From Candidatus Macondimonas diazotrophica (lineage in GTDB: Bacteria; Pseudomonadota; Gammaproteobacteria; UBA5335): 64,000 nt of DNA. This document shows, in pieces, positions 21,108-30,363 of this stretch. Every line of letters starts with the position of its first letter. Position 1 is the first letter of the stretch. A program made the translations under genes and the position numbers. The notes beneath the pieces were generated by a model, which was given only the letters and a program-made list of their open reading frames with translations, ran no database searches and had not been told where the DNA came from. Location: assembly GCF_004684205.1 (NCBI RefSeq), contig NZ_SRIO01000012.1:1-64000 (forward strand). The letters are read 5' to 3'.

Positions 21108-22055
21108 ATGAGTCACCGCACATCCGAATCACCGCGGCATTCGATCATCCCGCTGCACAGTGTGGATGCGGCACCGGTCCGGGCCTGCCGCCGCGAGGCT
21201 GAGGCTGAGGCTGAGGCTGAGGCTGAGGCTGAGGCTGAGGCTGAGGCTGAGGCGACACTCGACACACCGGCGGCGCTGATGGTCAACGACCACCCGATCG
21301 CCCAGCGCCACATCGCCGCCGAAATGCAGCACTTTCCGGGCGATCAGTTCGAGAGCAGTTGGCACCAGGCCGCGCGGGCCCTGATCATCCGCGAACTGCT
21401 GCTGCAGCAGGCGCGCCGGCTGGCGCTCGATACCACCCCGCAGGCCGACGTCCAGGGCGGCATCGAAACCGAAGAGGATGCGCTGATCCGCGCCCTGATC
21501 GAACGGGAGGTTCCGCCATGCGAAGCCCCACCCGAGCAGGTGCGCCGCCACTACGACGACCACCCCGAGCGCTTCATGACCCCGCTGCTGCAGGAAGCCG
21601 AGCACATCCTGATCGCCGCGCGCCGCGATCAGGCCGACGCCTTCGCCGCCGCGCGCGCCAAGGCCGATCAGCTCCATGCACAGCTGCTGCAGGCTCCGGA
21701 GCGGTTCGCTGAACTGGCACGCAGTTTCTCCGACTGCGCCTCGGGTGCCGAGGGTGGCCGCCTCGGCCAGCTCGGGCCGGGCGAGACCACGCCGCCGTTC
21801 GAAGCCGCGCTGCAGCGTCTAGCGCCGGGCGACATCTCCACGCCGGTGGAGACCGCCTATGGTTTTCACCTGATCCGGCTGCTCCGGCGCGGCGAACCCC
21901 GACGCCTGCCGTTCGAGGCGGTCAGCAGCGTCATCGCCGACCGCCTTACCGAACAGGCGCACCGCCGGGCTATCGCCCGCTACATCGCCCAACTGATCGC
22001 GCAGGCCGACATCCAGGGCTTCACACCCGAGCCGTCGCCTCCACCGATATCGTGA
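21108..22055 (+). CDS. NifM-like parvulin peptidyl-prolyl isomerase in the nar operon
   Basis: 315-residue protein. Residues about 60-145 resemble a SurA/NifM-type N-terminal helical region, and residues about 160-270 form a parvulin (PpiC) domain: EAEHILIAARRDQADAF, FAELARSFSDC, GGRLGQLGPGETTPPFEAAL, PGDISTPVETAYGFHLIRL. No signal peptide or membrane helix is obvious, so a cytoplasmic role in maturing the nitrate reductase is likely. PpiC-type genes are known at the end of narGHJI operons. The start ATG at 21108 has GAGGA upstream and lies 10 bp after narI. Residues 30-49 are ten Glu-Ala repeats encoded by a tandem hexanucleotide. Confidence 0.88.
   Translation: MSHRTSESPRHSIIPLHSVDAAPVRACRREAEAEAEAEAEAEAEAEAEATLDTPAALMVNDHPIAQRHIAAEMQHFPGDQFESSWHQAARALIIRELLLQQARRLALDTTPQADVQGGIETEEDALIRALIEREVPPCEAPPEQVRRHYDDHPERFMTPLLQEAEHILIAARRDQADAFAAARAKADQLHAQLLQAPERFAELARSFSDCASGAEGGRLGQLGPGETTPPFEAALQRLAPGDISTPVETAYGFHLIRLLRRGEPRRLPFEAVSSVIADRLTEQAHRRAIARYIAQLIAQADIQGFTPEPSPPPIS
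21195..21254 (+). repeat. Tandem GAGGCT hexanucleotide repeat, in frame
   Basis: Nine perfect copies of GAGGCT (21195-21248) followed by one GAGGCG (21249-21254). It encodes (Glu-Ala)10 in the N-terminal part of the parvulin-type protein. The unit is six bases, so gain or loss of copies would alter linker length without shifting the frame. Confidence 0.97.
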
Positions 22056-22152
22056 TGGTTCTACCCTGTCCGAAGCCGGCCAACGGCCGTGCAGAAACCA
22101 TCCGACGTCGCGGCCACGGCGTTGCTGATAGACCCGGGAGGTACATACGCTG

Positions 22153-22623
22153 ATGGACATCGCTCTGGCCCGCGCGCTGCATGTACTGGCCGTCATCCAC
22201 TGGATTGGTGGCCTCTCCTTCGTCACGCTGGTCGTGCTGCCGTTTGCCCGAGCGCAGCCTACGGCTCGGCAGGCACTCGAGGCATTCGAAAGCGTGGAAC
22301 GGCGCTTCTCGGCGCAGGCACGCGTCTCGGTCTCACTGGCAGGAGTCAGTGGCCTATGGCTGACCTACCGAATGGACCTCTGGCATCGCTTCCATGCGTT
22401 TCAATTCTGGTGGATGAGCGGGATGCTCGGCCTGTGGATTTTCTTCATGCTCATGCTGTTCGTTCTGGAACCGCTGCTGCATGAGCGCTTCGCGCGCCAG
22501 GCTGAACAGGCGCCCGGCCCGGTGTTCCGGCGCATGAGCCGGCTGCATCACATCCTCTTGTTCCTGGCTGCGCTGACGGTGCTGGGCGCGGTCGCCGGAA
22601 GCCATGGCCTGATGCTGTTCTGA
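22153..22623 (+). CDS. CopD/DUF2269-like four-helix membrane protein
   Basis: 156-residue integral membrane protein with about four helices (5-27, 60-75, 85-107, 134-154). It starts RALHVLAVIHWIGGLSFVTL, the histidine-bearing first helix typical of CopD-like and DUF2269 proteins, and ends HHILLFLAALTVLGAVAGSHG. The paired histidines suggest haem or metal binding, but this is not demonstrated. GGGAGG precedes the ATG. It is the last gene on the plus strand of the nar cluster, 97 bp after the isomerase, so co-transcription is plausible. Confidence 0.7.
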   Translation: MDIALARALHVLAVIHWIGGLSFVTLVVLPFARAQPTARQALEAFESVERRFSAQARVSVSLAGVSGLWLTYRMDLWHRFHAFQFWWMSGMLGLWIFFMLMLFVLEPLLHERFARQAEQAPGPVFRRMSRLHHILLFLAALTVLGAVAGSHGLMLF

Positions 22624-23159
22624 GGCCGCCCAATCGCCTCTCTGCGCGGTTGCGCCGGTCCGGGAGAGCACGTCACCAGCCTGCAAGGAGGCAACCGAAG
22701 CAGGTCGAGGGATGCGGGCGCTGACGCAGATAGCGGGATTCTGTTCGAACCGGATTTTGACCGCCTTTGGCAGACGGGTGCGTAATCCTGTGGAATCGTC
22801 CACCTGGAAATTGCCAAGGGTTGCTCATGCAACCTCACCCCCCGGCGAGCATGGGGGGTCGCAAGCACAAGGCGGCTTCGAAGGAGGACCCCTTCCGCGC
22901 TTACCGGAGCGGCGTTTGGATGCCTTGCGCGCGCAGGGCAACGTCGCTTGGCCAACTTGCATCCAGGATGGAAGATCGAAGCGAAGACCCAGGCCTGCTC
23001 GCACGCGCAGGCTCGGCCACAAGCACCGACGGTCGCACAGCGAGCGGGACACCAAAACCCGATCGCATGCGCGCACTCACCGGGGAAACCGTGACAGCGC
23101 CTGGTGCCGAGCAAAATCTCCAGCCCGCTGAACTGCCAGCGGCGCTTCGGTCGCCGCGC
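22624..23159. other. Gene-free stretch, 536 bp
   Basis: Between the CopD-like gene and the convergent sbtB. No frame here has a recognisable protein, and the open frames lack ribosome-binding sites and family motifs. I saw no clear terminator, tRNA or repeat. It may be decayed sequence. Confidence 0.5.
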
Positions 23160-23462
23160 TCAAAACTTCTCCGGACGCAACACCGCAACATCGCTCATGA
23201 ACAGGATCATGGCGTAATCGGCGTAATAGTGCGCCTCCAGATAGGCCGCAATCGCCTCGGCGACCGTCTCCTCGCACACCACTTCAATACGAATGTTTCG
23301 GCTTTCTTCCCAGTCGGCACTGCGCACGCCGCGCCGTCCTTTGCCGCGGGCATCACTCACGGTATAGCCGTGAGCGCCGAGGCGTTCGATGTCCTCGACC
23401 AATAGCCGCTCCAGAGCGGCTTCGGTAATGATGGTGAGCAGTTTTCGCATCGGCGCACTCAT
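23160..23462 (-). CDS. sbtB: PII-like signalling protein (SbtB-type)
   Basis: 100-residue PII-superfamily protein: MRKLLTIITEAALERLLVED (beta-1/alpha-1), GYTVSDARGKGRRGVR (T-loop region), IRIEVVCEETVAEAIAAYL, and SDVAVLRPEKF at the C-terminus. It lacks the GlnB Tyr51 T-loop motif and belongs to the PII-like group that binds adenine nucleotides and controls SbtA bicarbonate transporters. The ATG is 4 bases after the sbtA stop, with GGGAGGA overlapping the sbtA end, so the two are one operon. Expected role: gate SbtA in response to cAMP/AMP or ATP/ADP. Confidence 0.85.
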   Translation of the reverse strand: MSAPMRKLLTIITEAALERLLVEDIERLGAHGYTVSDARGKGRRGVRSADWEESRNIRIEVVCEETVAEAIAAYLEAHYYADYAMILFMSDVAVLRPEKF

Positions 23463-23466
23463 GAAT

Positions 23467-24423
23467 CTATCCTCCCAACCAGCGATGCGCATGAATGGCC
23501 ATCGAATGATAAAGCGGGATACCCAGCAGGACGTTGAACGGAAAGGTGACGCCCAGAGACGCGGCCAGTGACAGCGTCGGATTGGCTTCCGGAACCGAGA
23601 TGCGCATGGCAGCAGGGACCGCGATGTAGGAGGCGGAAGCCGCCAGCGTGGCCAGCATGGCCATTCCACCGGTTGAAAAGCCCAAACCCCATCCCATGCC
23701 GATCCCGACAAGGGACGAGAAGAGCGGCATCGCCACGCCAAACAGCACCAGAAAGACACCATACTGCCGCAAGGTGGCCACTTGCCTCGCGGTGATCAAG
23801 CCCATTTCCAGCAGGAACAGCGCAAGAATTCCCTTGAACAGGTCGAAAAACAGCGGCTTCACGGAGACAAGCCCATCGGGTCCCGCCATCCATCCAATCA
23901 ACAGCCCCCCCATGAGCAGCACGATGCCCTTGCCCAAAAACACCTCATGGGCCATGGCGCCGAACCGGATGTCCCGGGATACCCCGCGTGCGAGCACGAT
24001 CCCGACCAGGATTGCGGGGACCTCGAGCACGGCGAGCAGCAAGGGCATGTGCGCTTCAAACGCGACCTGTCGGCTGGCGAAGTAGGCAGCGGCCACGGCA
24101 TAGGTGCCGACACTCACCGATCCGTAATGTGCGGCAATCGAGGCGGCATCTGCGCGCTTGAATCGTCCCACATGGTGCAGGATGGGGAATGCGACAAGCG
24201 GTAGCACGAACCCCATCGCCATGACCGCTGCAATCTGCGGGGCCAGCTGGCCAAACGGCTGCTTGGCGAGTTCCACCCCGCCTTTCAACCCGATGGCCAA
24301 CAAGAGCACGACGCTCAGTAACTCATACATGGCGGCGGGCAGGCGCAGTTCGGAACGCAGCAAGCCGGCGGCGAGACCCAGCAGAAAAAACAGAATCACG
24401 GGATCAAGGGCAATCACTGACAT
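23467..24423 (-). CDS. sbtA: SbtA-type sodium-dependent bicarbonate transporter
   Basis: 318-residue membrane protein of the SbtA (DUF897) family, with two inverted five-helix halves. Conserved features: LDPVILFFLLGLAAGLLRSEL at the N-terminus, LLLAIGLKGGVELA, HYGSVSVGTYAVAAAYF (likely substrate/Na+ region) and ASASYIAVPAAMRISVPEANP. It imports bicarbonate with Na+ in cyanobacteria, and relatives serve chemolithoautotrophs. I start at the ATG at 24421-24423, preceded by GAGGAA; an upstream extension has no ribosome-binding site. It is followed at once by sbtB and diverges from a NhaR-like regulator 269 bp away. Confidence 0.88.
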   Translation of the reverse strand: MSVIALDPVILFFLLGLAAGLLRSELRLPAAMYELLSVVLLLAIGLKGGVELAKQPFGQLAPQIAAVMAMGFVLPLVAFPILHHVGRFKRADAASIAAHYGSVSVGTYAVAAAYFASRQVAFEAHMPLLLAVLEVPAILVGIVLARGVSRDIRFGAMAHEVFLGKGIVLLMGGLLIGWMAGPDGLVSVKPLFFDLFKGILALFLLEMGLITARQVATLRQYGVFLVLFGVAMPLFSSLVGIGMGWGLGFSTGGMAMLATLAASASYIAVPAAMRISVPEANPTLSLAASLGVTFPFNVLLGIPLYHSMAIHAHRWLGG

Positions 24424-24692
24424 TTTCCTCTTCGGTGCACCAACACGACCGGACACGATCCCGGCAGAGCCCATCGTTTTCGACGCGATGGCCAATGCAA
24501 ACCGCGGCACGTTGCATCATCCGCACGACACGGCCCAAACCGGACGCCGATCCTCGCCCCTGGCCGGCGCGCAGCCGTGACCGGCGCGTGCGCTGGGCTC
24601 GCGCGTTGTCGCGCATCGTAGCGCCTGGGAAGCATCCGATAAAGACGAAATCTTCTTATAAATACTTCGGCGATTGCCTTACACTCCGAGCG

Positions 24693-25598
24693 ATGAACCT
24701 GAATCACCTCCGCTATTTCTGGACAGTCTCCCGCATGGGGGGCGTGGCCCGCGCCGCCGACCATCTGAATCTGACGCCACAAACCGTCAGCGGGCAGATC
24801 AAGCGGCTGGAAGCGGAATTGGGCACGGCCCTGTTCCAGCCCGCAGGGCGTGGCCTGGAATTGACCGAAGCCGGCAGACTCGCCTTGTCATTTGCCGAGG
24901 AAATGCTGACGCTGGGCGACGAGCTGAAATCGGCGCTCGCAACCGGACACAGCCAGGTGCTCCCCAGTTTGCGGGTCGGTATAGCCCATGTCGTACCGAA
25001 GTCGCTGGCCTATCACCTGTTATCGCCGCTCAACGAGGCGCGGGACCCCATCCGCCTGCTCTGCCGCGAAGGCCCCATTGACCTGCTGCTCGCCGAACTC
25101 GCACTGCACCGTCTGGATCTGGTGGTGGCCGATCGGCCGATTCCGGCGGGACTGGCGGTACACGGGCACAGCCACCGTCTCGGCGAGAGTCCAGTCGGCT
25201 TCTTTGCCGCACCCGGCCTGATACCGGACGGGGTGACCTTTCCGGCCTGTCTCGATGATGCACCCCTGCTCCTGCCGGGACCGGGTGCGGCCGTGCGCGG
25301 CCAAATCGAACGATGGCTGAGCCAGGAGCGGCTCAAGCCCTGCATCCGGGGCGAATTCGACAACGGCGCGTTGATGAAGGACTTCGGTCAGGCAGGTGCG
25401 GGGTATTTCCCGGCGCCGATTTCGTTGGCCGAAGAGATCTGCGCCCGTTACGGGGTGCGTCTGGTCGGCGCCATCGAGCGGATTCGTGAATCGTTCTGGC
25501 TCATCACGGTCGAACGCCGCATCAGCCATCCGGCGATCCGGCTGCTGATCGAATCGGCGCGCGATGTGTTGACGACAGTACGCCCGGCCTCGCCGTGA
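24693..25598 (+). CDS. NhaR-like LysR-family regulator divergent from sbtA
   Basis: 301-residue LysR regulator. The N-terminal winged helix starts MNLNHLRYFWTVSRMGGVAR and AADHLNLTPQTVSGQIKRLE. The effector domain shows the NhaR pattern (LLPGPGAAVRGQIERWL, then GEFDNGALMKDFGQAGAGYF). NhaR of E. coli activates the Na+/H+ antiporter gene nhaA in response to Na+. Here the divergent target is probably sbtA-sbtB, a Na+-coupled transporter, so Na+ or inorganic carbon sensing is a fair inference. The start is the ATG at 24693-24695; upstream frame lacks LysR homology. The 269-bp gap should contain its T-N11-A operators. Confidence 0.85.
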   Translation: MNLNHLRYFWTVSRMGGVARAADHLNLTPQTVSGQIKRLEAELGTALFQPAGRGLELTEAGRLALSFAEEMLTLGDELKSALATGHSQVLPSLRVGIAHVVPKSLAYHLLSPLNEARDPIRLLCREGPIDLLLAELALHRLDLVVADRPIPAGLAVHGHSHRLGESPVGFFAAPGLIPDGVTFPACLDDAPLLLPGPGAAVRGQIERWLSQERLKPCIRGEFDNGALMKDFGQAGAGYFPAPISLAEEICARYGVRLVGAIERIRESFWLITVERRISHPAIRLLIESARDVLTTVRPASP

Positions 25599-25683
25599 CC
25601 GGCGAGCAGGCATGCTATGAGACACGGCCGATCGCCAGGGGGATGCATCAGCGCGAAGGCACGGTGCGGGGGGGTGAGAAATC

Positions 25684-25760
<77 letters not shown>

Positions 25761-25770
25761 CAAGACGCCT

Positions 25771-25799
25771 AGAATAGCGATTCCCCTGCCAAACGTCCA
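25771..25799 (-). promoter_or_regulatory. Likely sigma-70 promoter of tRNA-Arg
   Basis: On the minus strand, TGGACG (-35) is followed by 17 bases and TATTCT (-10), ending about 10 bases before the mature tRNA, with a GC-rich discriminator. Four of six -35 and four of six -10 positions match consensus. Confidence 0.4.
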
Positions 25800-25930
25800 T
25801 TGGTTGATCTCGGCGTGTTTTATGCCGGCCGTACGCCGCGTATACTTAGCCACCCTGCGGCCCCGGGAATCGGGATGCCTGGCGTCGCGCCCAACCACCT
25901 CTGCCCTACCCTCTTGATAAGGAGGCCCCT

Positions 25931-26428
25931 GTGTCGGAGCAGGAAAACGAATCGATGCTGACGCTGGTCGGCGTTCTTGGCGCCATGGTCGCCTTTGCAG
26001 TGTTCATCGGGATTCTCGCCTATTTGATCGGCGGCTTTGCCCACAAGGACCGGCCGCTCGAGGCGCGAGAAATCGCCGCATTGGAACAACGCATTGCCCC
26101 CATCGGCGAAGTCCGCACCAGCGATCAGCCACCCATGGAGACGGTTGACGCAGGCGCCTCGGCAGCCCCGGCCGAACCCCGCTCGGGCAGCGAAGTGGTT
26201 CAGCAGGTTTGTGCTGCATGCCATAGCGCGGGCGTTCTCGGCGCACCCAAGATCGGTTCCAAGGAAGACTGGCAGCCGCGGCTGGCGCAGGGCTTCGACA
26301 CCTTGATGGATCATACGGTCAACGGTATCCGCACGATGCCGCCCAAGGGCGGCAACCCCTCCCTGACTGAAGACGAACTGAAGGCGGCGCTCACCGAGAT
26401 GCTGCAGCAGAGCAGCCTCTCGCCGTGA
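25931..26428 (+). CDS. Membrane-anchored c5-type cytochrome
   Basis: 165-residue protein with one N-terminal membrane helix (about 9-35, no cleavage site needed), a linker, and a C-terminal class I cytochrome c domain with the haem motif CAACH (about residue 96) and a likely Met axial ligand in IRTMPPKGG. This CycA/c5 pattern (VQQVCAACHSAGVLGAPKIG) marks small periplasmic electron carriers in gammaproteobacteria. The start is GTG, supported by AAGGAGG 5 bases upstream. It is monocistronic, between tRNA-Arg and a convergent hydrolase. The redox partner is unknown. Confidence 0.92.
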   Translation: MSEQENESMLTLVGVLGAMVAFAVFIGILAYLIGGFAHKDRPLEAREIAALEQRIAPIGEVRTSDQPPMETVDAGASAAPAEPRSGSEVVQQVCAACHSAGVLGAPKIGSKEDWQPRLAQGFDTLMDHTVNGIRTMPPKGGNPSLTEDELKAALTEMLQQSSLSP

Positions 26429-26509
26429 TCGGTCCCGAGATGCCGGTCGGCGCCATGACGCTGACCGGCATCTCGTCCTCTCCCTGCACCCTGCAAGGCT
26501 CGATGCAGT

Positions 26510-27301
26510 CTAATTCGCTTGCGCAAGCGCCCCTGTCGCATCGACGCGGCCCCAGATCAGCCGGTGAAAATCGAACTCTGCGGTAAGCGTCGGCTTGACG
26601 ATGTCAAAGTACGGAGAGACATCGAAGTCACGCGGCACACACAGGCTGTGATGGCGTGCATGGTGCACATGCCCGAGACAATCCGGGCAATCCGGCCGCC
26701 CCATCGGAACGGTTTCGACCAGCGGCAGGATCGGATACTTCACGGCGGCAAAGCATTGCGCGATCAGTGTGGAGCAGATGGCGCGCGTGGGATCGCCGCT
26801 CCCCAGCGTCAGCATGCGACGGCGCCAGTTGACCGGCACCGGGGGCATCGGCATGAGATATCGCGCCAGATCAAACACGTTTTTCAGATCATACTGATGC
26901 CCGAGTCGGCTGCACGCATAGGCAATGAGCTGTCGTTTTTCATCGACTGAAAGCCCGACCGGACGACAGATACGACAATGCAGTCCGCTATAGGCGTCGG
27001 CACTCAATGCCCGAACACCTGCCGCAACATCCGCCTCGATGAAGACCAGTGGGGTACCGGTGGCATCCCGCAATCCCGCTTCGGGTCCGATGTAGAGCGC
27101 CGCATGGGACCATGTGGATTGCGTCAGATACTTGATCGCGACGCTCAGCCGGGTATCGCCCTCCACCAGCAAGACATCGGCCGGCTTCAGACACGCAATG
27201 TATCGGGCGGTATCAAGTGCAACCATGGGCTCATGAGAAGCCATGCGCTGGCTGAGATAGATGCTCAGGCGACCGCCGAGCCAGCTCATCATGCGGTTCA
27301 T
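26510..27301 (-). CDS. YiiX/YebB-like permuted papain-fold hydrolase
   Basis: 263-residue protein of the YiiX/NlpC-P60-like group. Motifs: LKPADVLLVEGDTRLSVAIK, STWSHAALYIG (His of the catalytic pair), and TRAICSTLIAQCFAAV (nucleophile Cys of the circularly permuted fold). The order His-then-Cys is what marks the permuted class. Substrates are generally unknown; lipid or amide hydrolysis is suggested for relatives. No signal peptide is visible. It lies between cytochrome c5 (convergent) and comM (same strand, 114 bp upstream). Confidence 0.75.
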   Translation of the reverse strand: MNRMMSWLGGRLSIYLSQRMASHEPMVALDTARYIACLKPADVLLVEGDTRLSVAIKYLTQSTWSHAALYIGPEAGLRDATGTPLVFIEADVAAGVRALSADAYSGLHCRICRPVGLSVDEKRQLIAYACSRLGHQYDLKNVFDLARYLMPMPPVPVNWRRRMLTLGSGDPTRAICSTLIAQCFAAVKYPILPLVETVPMGRPDCPDCLGHVHHARHHSLCVPRDFDVSPYFDIVKPTLTAEFDFHRLIWGRVDATGALAQAN

Positions 27302-27415
27302 ACGGGCTTCACTCCATACACGGGCGCCGCCTGCAGTGGAAACGCCTCGGTAGGGTTATCGGCGCATGCCGGACGGGCTTAGCTGCGCAGGGAGGGCGCA
27401 GGAGCCGCAGCGGGC

Positions 27416-28927
27416 TCAGCGGATTGGTTGGCGATCGAGCAGGCGAAAATGGATCGCTTCGCTCATGTGTCGGGCGGTAATGGCCTCCGATTCATCGAGA
27501 TCGGCGATAGTGCGAGATAAGCGCAGCAAACGGTGATACGCACGGGCCGACAGCCCGAGCCGCTCCATGGCCTGCAGGATCAAATCGCGCACCGTCCCCT
27601 TGATCGCACAGAACCGTTGTGTTTCCCGCTGCGTCAAGGCTGCATTGGATTTGCCTTGCCGCAGCAGCTGCCGTGCACGGGCCGCCGCGACGCGGTCACG
27701 CACGGTTTCGGTGCGCTCTCCGGGAGGCGCATCGCCACCCAGTGTTTCGGCACCGACTGCCGGCACCTCAACGTGCAGATCGATGCGGTCAAGCAGAGGA
27801 CCCGAAATGCGCGCTCGATAGCGCGCGACCTGCTCTTCGGTGCAACGGCAGCGACCTCGGATATCGCCCAGATAACCGCATGGACACGGATTCATCGCCG
27901 CCACGAGCTGGAATCGCGCCGGAAACACGGCCTGGCGCGCCGCGCGGGAGATATGAATTTCGCCGTTCTCGAGCGGCTCGCGCAATACCTCCAATACGCG
28001 GCGATCGAATTCCGGAAGTTCATCAAGAAACAGAACGCCCCGGTGGGCCAGTGAAATTTCCCCCGGGCGCGGAATACTGCCACCCCCGACCAGAGCGACT
28101 GCCGAAGCCGTATGATGCGGCGCTCGGAAGGGCCGTCTTTTCCAGTTCTCGGGGTGAAAGCCCGCATCGCTCACCGACGCGACTGCTGCCACTTCCAGCG
28201 CCTCGGTTTCCGCCAGGGGCGGCAGAATCCCGGGCAGCCGCCGCGCCAGCATCGTCTTGCCTGTCCCCGGCGGCCCGATCATCAACAGGCTATGTTCACC
28301 TGCCGCTGCTACTTCCAGGGCGCGCCGAGCGGCGAATTGTCCGCGAACATCGCCCAAATCCTCATCGAACGCCGCTGCAATGCCCTCGTCGAGCATTTCG
28401 GGCTGCCGCAGTTCGGTTTCGCCCTTGAGATAGGCACACACCTCGAGCAGGTGACGCGCCGGCCGCAGTGAAAGCCCGGCCACCCGGCAGGCCTCTTCGG
28501 CATTGCCCGATGGAAGGATGAGCGTATGCCCCGCGTCCCGGCATGCGATCGCGACCGGCAATGCGGCCCGCGCGGCGCGCAATTCGCCACTCAATGACAA
28601 CTCGCCGATCACTTCCAGGTTTTCAAGGGCGGCAGCTGGAATCTGGCCGGAAGCCGCCAGAATGCCCAAGGCGATGGCCAGATCGTAGCGACCGCCCTCC
28701 TTGGGCAAATCGGCAGGCGCCAGATTGATGGTGATGCGCCGAGCCGGGAACTCGAACCCGTTGTTTTGCAGCGCGGCGCGAACCCGATCACGACTTTCCT
28801 TCACCGCGGTCTCGGCCAGACCGACCACCGTAACGGCGGGAAGTCCGTTTGCCAGGTCCACCTCGACCGTAACCGCGGGTGCAAGCAAGCCCGCCTGTGC
28901 GCGGGTATGAATGACAGACAGTCCCAT
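27416..28927 (-). CDS. comM: ComM/YifB Mg-chelatase-like AAA+ helicase
   Basis: 503-residue ATPase of the YifB/ComM family. Order: Lon-protease-like S5 fold N-terminal domain (MGLSVIHTRAQAG, GLAETAVKESRDRVRAAL), Mg-chelatase AAA+ core with Walker A GPPGTGKT and Walker B LFLDELPEF, cysteine/zinc-like segment CPCGYLG...CRCT, and C-terminal helical domain (LSARAYHRLLRLSRTIADL). In Vibrio ComM is a hexameric helicase that helps branch migration during natural transformation; it is also common in non-transformable bacteria. Start at 28925-28927, with GGGGA upstream. An in-frame upstream ATG (28964-28966) lacks family homology. Confidence 0.93.
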   Translation of the reverse strand: MGLSVIHTRAQAGLLAPAVTVEVDLANGLPAVTVVGLAETAVKESRDRVRAALQNNGFEFPARRITINLAPADLPKEGGRYDLAIALGILAASGQIPAAALENLEVIGELSLSGELRAARAALPVAIACRDAGHTLILPSGNAEEACRVAGLSLRPARHLLEVCAYLKGETELRQPEMLDEGIAAAFDEDLGDVRGQFAARRALEVAAAGEHSLLMIGPPGTGKTMLARRLPGILPPLAETEALEVAAVASVSDAGFHPENWKRRPFRAPHHTASAVALVGGGSIPRPGEISLAHRGVLFLDELPEFDRRVLEVLREPLENGEIHISRAARQAVFPARFQLVAAMNPCPCGYLGDIRGRCRCTEEQVARYRARISGPLLDRIDLHVEVPAVGAETLGGDAPPGERTETVRDRVAAARARQLLRQGKSNAALTQRETQRFCAIKGTVRDLILQAMERLGLSARAYHRLLRLSRTIADLDESEAITARHMSEAIHFRLLDRQPIR

Positions 28928-28998
28928 TTTCTTTCCCCAAGTCCTTTGGGTGGGTATCGGCGGCATCCTGCCAAGCTGTGAAACCGCGGGCGTCTATC

Positions 28999-29247
28999 TC
29001 ACGGCTGAGCACGCTCGAGTGCGGCAACAGTCCGTTCCAGCTCGGTGACCTGCACTCGCAATCGCGCAAGGACCTGTTGCTGAATCTCAAACTCTTCGCG
29101 CGTCACCAGATCCAGCCGGGCGAAAGCCGACTGCAGCAGCGCCCTGAAGTTGCGCGCGAGATCGTCCCGCAGCAGACCCGGTCCGGTCGACGCATGTCCG
29201 GCCAATTGCTCCGATATCTCGTGAATCCACGCCTGTTGGTTGTTCAC
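28999..29247 (-). CDS. ubiK: UbiK ubiquinone biosynthesis accessory factor
   Basis: 82-residue coiled-coil protein of the BMFP/YqiC family, which binds UbiJ and lipid and supports aerobic ubiquinone synthesis. Sequence pattern: ISEQL...GLLRDDLARNFRALLQSAFARLDLVTREEFEIQQQ then a long C-terminal coiled coil (VLARLRVQVTELERTVAALE). The start is GTG at 29245-29247, backed by AAGGAGG about 8 bases upstream; earlier in-frame ATGs have no such signal. It is immediately upstream of comM on the same strand, the common arrangement. Confidence 0.9.
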   Translation of the reverse strand: MNNQQAWIHEISEQLAGHASTGPGLLRDDLARNFRALLQSAFARLDLVTREEFEIQQQVLARLRVQVTELERTVAALERAQP

Positions 29248-29269
29248 GCATCCTCCTTGGGTTCCGCGA

Positions 29270-29300
29270 TGCACCATTTTAGTGCCCCAAAATAGGGCAC
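29270..29300. promoter_or_regulatory. Overlapping NtrC-like enhancer sites
   Basis: Two overlapping dyads. TGCACCATTTTAGTGCC (29270-29286) is one or two bases from the classical NtrC site GCACCATTTTGGTGC. GTGCCCCAAAATAGGGCAC (29282-29300) is a second perfect dyad with the same A/T-rich centre. They sit about 95-125 bp upstream of the sigma-54 promoter at 29393, the usual enhancer distance. They also lie just upstream of ubiK. Confidence 0.6.
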
Positions 29301-29392
29301 GCATTCCGTGACGCTCAACTTCACATAGTAGCAATTCACCCCAAATTGCCGCATTTCAATGCTCGCAACGAGTCGTTCCTCCGCCCGAAGCA

Positions 29393-29410
29393 TGGCATGG
29401 AACCTGCTTT
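29393..29410 (+). promoter_or_regulatory. Sigma-54 promoter of the PII-PII-amtB cluster
   Basis: TGGCATGGAACCTGCTTT carries the invariant GG and GC dinucleotides separated by 10 bases (-24/-12). Transcription would begin about 12 bases further on, near 29420, about 67 bp before the first PII gene. Confidence 0.7.
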
Positions 29411-29483
29411 ATGCCTGTGACGATTGGGGCGGATTGTCGGATATCCGTCCGGATTCGCCATTCAACAACCCCCGGAGTCATGA

Positions 29484-29825
<342 letters not shown>

Positions 29826-29951
29826 CCGATCGACTCGTACGGCTTGCGAACCCGGACTCCCTGCATGACTGCATGGATCCTCCCGGTCCAACCTCGAGTG
29901 TGCTGCATATTCCCGACCCGCGTTGCGGTGCTAGACTTCTTGGCCATTTAG

Positions 29952-30320
<369 letters not shown>

Positions 30321-30363
30321 GACAGCCGGGAATGATTTCCTTTCCACCCGTCCAGGAGCAATC

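Noticed and set aside
22767-23405. 212-codon plus-strand frame in the gap after the CopD-like gene
   Set aside because: No domain, no ribosome-binding site, and its 3' half is antisense to sbtB.
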